From: Aequitasia sp047973235
GTDB taxonomy: Bacteria > Bacillota > Clostridia > Lachnospirales > Lachnospiraceae
Direction: 5' to 3'
DNA length: 7,938 nucleotides
NCBI GenBank assembly: GCA_047973235.1
Contig: JBKEBP010000203.1
Span: 1-7,938 of the forward strand
The translations under genes and the position numbers were made by a program. Under the pieces are notes generated by a model. It saw only the letters and a program-made list of their open reading frames with translations. It was not told the DNA's origin and ran no database searches. Of the stretch, positions 6,603 through 7,938 are shown one piece after another; within the stretch, counting starts at the first letter, position 1, and each line of letters opens with the position of its first letter.

Positions 6603-7226
6603 CTAGTGAATAAATGGGTTCCCGGCTATTTCATGTCCAATTGTTGTTGCATTATTATGTCCCGGATATACTATCGTCTCTTCCGATAATGTAAATAATC
6701 TATTCTTTATAGATTGATAAATATCCGGCCCACCTCCCGCCAAATCTGTTCGTCCAATTGACTCATAAAATAATGTATCTCCCGAAAACAGTACACCCTC
6801 TGATCTAATATAAAAGCAACAAGACCCCCTTGTATGTCCCGGTGTCGCTATAACTTCAAAATCAAAACCGGCAGGATGCAGTACTTCTGCGTCTTCAACA
6901 TTAATAGCGCCATTATAAGTATATCCCTCTCTTAAAAATGAAATTGAAGCATTTAAATCTGCATTTGTTAAAAGCTGTGAGTCTTTATCTAAAATATATA
7001 CAGGAGCTTTTCCATACTTCAATATTTCATCTATACCCATGATATGATCAAAGTGACCATGGGTTAAAAGTATCGCCTTTATAGTAATTTTGCTTGTTTT
7101 TATAAACTCTTCCATTTTAGTCAGCATACCACCCGGATCAATTACAACTGCCTCATTTGTGTTTTCATTTATAACAAAATAACAGTTTGCTCCTGCTAAA
7201 CCGACTTGAAATATTTCTACTTTCAT
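6603..7226 (-). CDS. Metallo-beta-lactamase-fold hydrolase, glyoxalase II-like
   Basis: A 207-residue cytoplasmic protein of the small glyoxalase II-like branch of the MBL superfamily (B. subtilis YqgX is the type of relative meant). All the usual metal ligands are present: the THGHFDH motif (H56, H58, D60, H61), H131 in ATPGHTRGS, D150 in FSGDTLF and H190 in YPGHNNATT, so a binuclear zinc or iron site is expected. The GRTDLAGGG block and the C-terminal TIGHE...NPF are also family hallmarks. Such proteins hydrolyse thioesters such as S-lactoylglutathione in some bacteria, but the physiological substrate in clostridia is not settled, so I give no gene symbol. The length is normal for the short form, which lacks the extra C-terminal domain of classical glyoxalase II. 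It sits between relA and hemZ, 14 and 12 bases from its neighbours, as in many clostridial genomes (from memory). Confidence 0.92.
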   Translation of the reverse strand: MKVEIFQVGLAGANCYFVINENTNEAVVIDPGGMLTKMEEFIKTSKITIKAILLTHGHFDHIMGIDEILKYGKAPVYILDKDSQLLTNADLNASISFLREGYTYNGAINVEDAEVLHPAGFDFEVIATPGHTRGSCCFYIRSEGVLFSGDTLFYESIGRTDLAGGGPDIYQSIKNRLFTLSEETIVYPGHNNATTIGHEIAGNPFIH

Positions 7227-7233
7227 AATAACA

Positions 7234-7240
7234 CTTCCTT
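7234..7240 (-). promoter_or_regulatory. Ribosome binding site of the metallo-hydrolase gene
   Basis: On the minus strand AAGGAAG lies 7 bases before the ATG at 7226 and directly follows the relA stop codon. It fits reinitiation or coupled translation within an operon and supports this start. Confidence 0.75.
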
Positions 7241-7938
7241 TTAACCTGTGGTTCTTTCTATATCTATAACTCCGTCAATCGCTCTTAGTTTTTTATTGAT
7301 TTTGTCTAATTCTTCCCTACCATGAACAATAAATCCGGCCTCAATAGTTGCTTTATCATGCTTATTGGTTCTGACATTTAGGGATTTGACATCTATTTCA
7401 TACTCTGTAAACACTTTTGATATATCCATTAGTAAACCTTGTCTATCGTGTGAATACATTTTAATTTCTGCCAAATAAGTACCACTATCCTTTGTCGCAC
7501 CATTACTTTCCCATTCAGCATCAATTAATCGAGCACGTTCACTTTCAGTCAAGTGTATCATATTCACGCAATCCGTCCTATGTATAGAAAGCCCTCTTCC
7601 TCTAGTAACAAAACCAACTATCTCATCTCCCGGCACCGGAGAACAGCATCTGGAGAATCGAACTGCCATATCATCTATTCCTTTGACAACTATTCCGCTC
7701 TTTGACTTTGTGATATGCACTTTGTTCTTTGCTGCTTCTGCAACCTTTTCGAGAACCTCTTCGTTGGATACTACTTTCTTATGCTCTTTATTATATTCTT
7801 CGAGCAGTCTATTAACAACCTGACCTTCCTTAAGTCCACCATGTCCTACAGCTGCAAGAACAGAATCCCAATCTTTGAACCCGTATTTGTGTTGAACTAT
7901 GTCCTGATATTTGTGCACTTGAATTGAAGAAAGTGCAA
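7241..7938 (-). CDS. relA: RelA/SpoT-type (p)ppGpp synthetase/hydrolase, C-terminal part (5' end outside window)
   Basis: Long RSH proteins make and/or degrade the alarmone (p)ppGpp in the stringent response and sense uncharged tRNA on the ribosome through their C-terminal half. Only the last 231 residues are visible; the frame stays open to the window edge, and the in-frame GTG at 7918 is internal, not the start. Seen in order: the end of the helical region (KYGFKDWDSVLAAVGHGG, then NRLLEEY); the conserved-cysteine/zinc-finger domain with VRFSRCCSPVPGDEIVGF and RGRGLSIHRTDC (cysteines about 97, 98 and 123 of the visible part); and a C-terminal ACT/RRM domain from about residue 153 (LAEIKMYSHDRQGLLMDIS to the end at IERTTG, stop TAA). 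The hydrolase, synthetase and TGS domains lie outside, so it cannot be told whether the enzyme is bifunctional. It is the first visible gene of the putative operon; 14 bases separate its stop from the next start. Confidence 0.95.
   Translation of the reverse strand, partial: ALSSIQVHKYQDIVQHKYGFKDWDSVLAAVGHGGLKEGQVVNRLLEEYNKEHKKVVSNEEVLEKVAEAAKNKVHITKSKSGIVVKGIDDMAVRFSRCCSPVPGDEIVGFVTRGRGLSIHRTDCVNMIHLTESERARLIDAEWESNGATKDSGTYLAEIKMYSHDRQGLLMDISKVFTEYEIDVKSLNVRTNKHDKATIEAGFIVHGREELDKINKKLRAIDGVIDIERTTG

Noticed and set aside
7916..7918. In-frame GTG as a start of a short relA-like gene
   Set aside because: The frame remains open upstream to the window edge and the sequence there continues the RelA/SpoT helical region, so this is an internal codon of a partial gene.
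1..7938. CRISPR arrays, insertion sequences, tRNA or rRNA genes, phage or defence genes
   Set aside because: Coding genes fill nearly all of the window, the largest gaps are 71 and 48 bases, and no direct repeats, transposase motifs or cloverleaf-like sequences were seen.

Overview
The window is a gene-dense, AT-rich stretch (roughly one third G+C by eye) in which every credible gene lies on the minus strand, so transcription runs from high to low coordinates. Gene order and protein style (a long RelA/SpoT protein, a small glyoxalase II-like hydrolase, HemZ, HisRS, AspRS) are those of a low-GC Gram-positive of the class Clostridia. A Lachnospiraceae-like anaerobe is the best guess, from remembered gene order and protein flavour rather than a database search.

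Layout in transcription order: the 3' part of a relA/spoT-type (p)ppGpp synthetase/hydrolase gene (7938 to 7241, 5' end outside the window); a metallo-beta-lactamase-fold hydrolase (7226 to 6603); hemZ, a radical SAM protein of the HemN/HemW superfamily (6590 to 5244); hisS (5242 to 3977); aspS (3965 to 2181); then, after 48 bases, a membrane-anchored alkaline-phosphatase-superfamily transferase of the LtaS/OpgB type (2132 to 72). Gaps in the first five genes are 14, 12, 1 and 11 bases, each gene has a Shine-Dalgarno sequence, and there is no room for internal terminators or T-box leaders. They therefore look like one operon joining the stringent-response enzyme to two aminoacyl-tRNA synthetases. 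The transferase may be read through from aspS or may use a weak extended -10 promoter in the 48-base gap.

Most of this is conserved housekeeping DNA and I see no mobile element, CRISPR array, RNA gene or defence system. The points worth a second look are inside proteins. The OpgB-like transferase has a charged cytoplasmic N-terminus, a C-terminal beta domain resembling GBS Bsp-like repeats, and six cysteines, all in its predicted extracellular part. HisRS carries an 'RYDLT' block where the usual bacterial enzyme has 'RPEGT', and its anticodon-binding domain looks short. AspRS has unusual residues at the two positions linked to tRNA-Asp/tRNA-Asn discrimination. HemZ lacks the fourth cysteine of true HemN. 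A promoter-like element at the extreme left edge suggests a further minus-strand transcription unit just outside the window.
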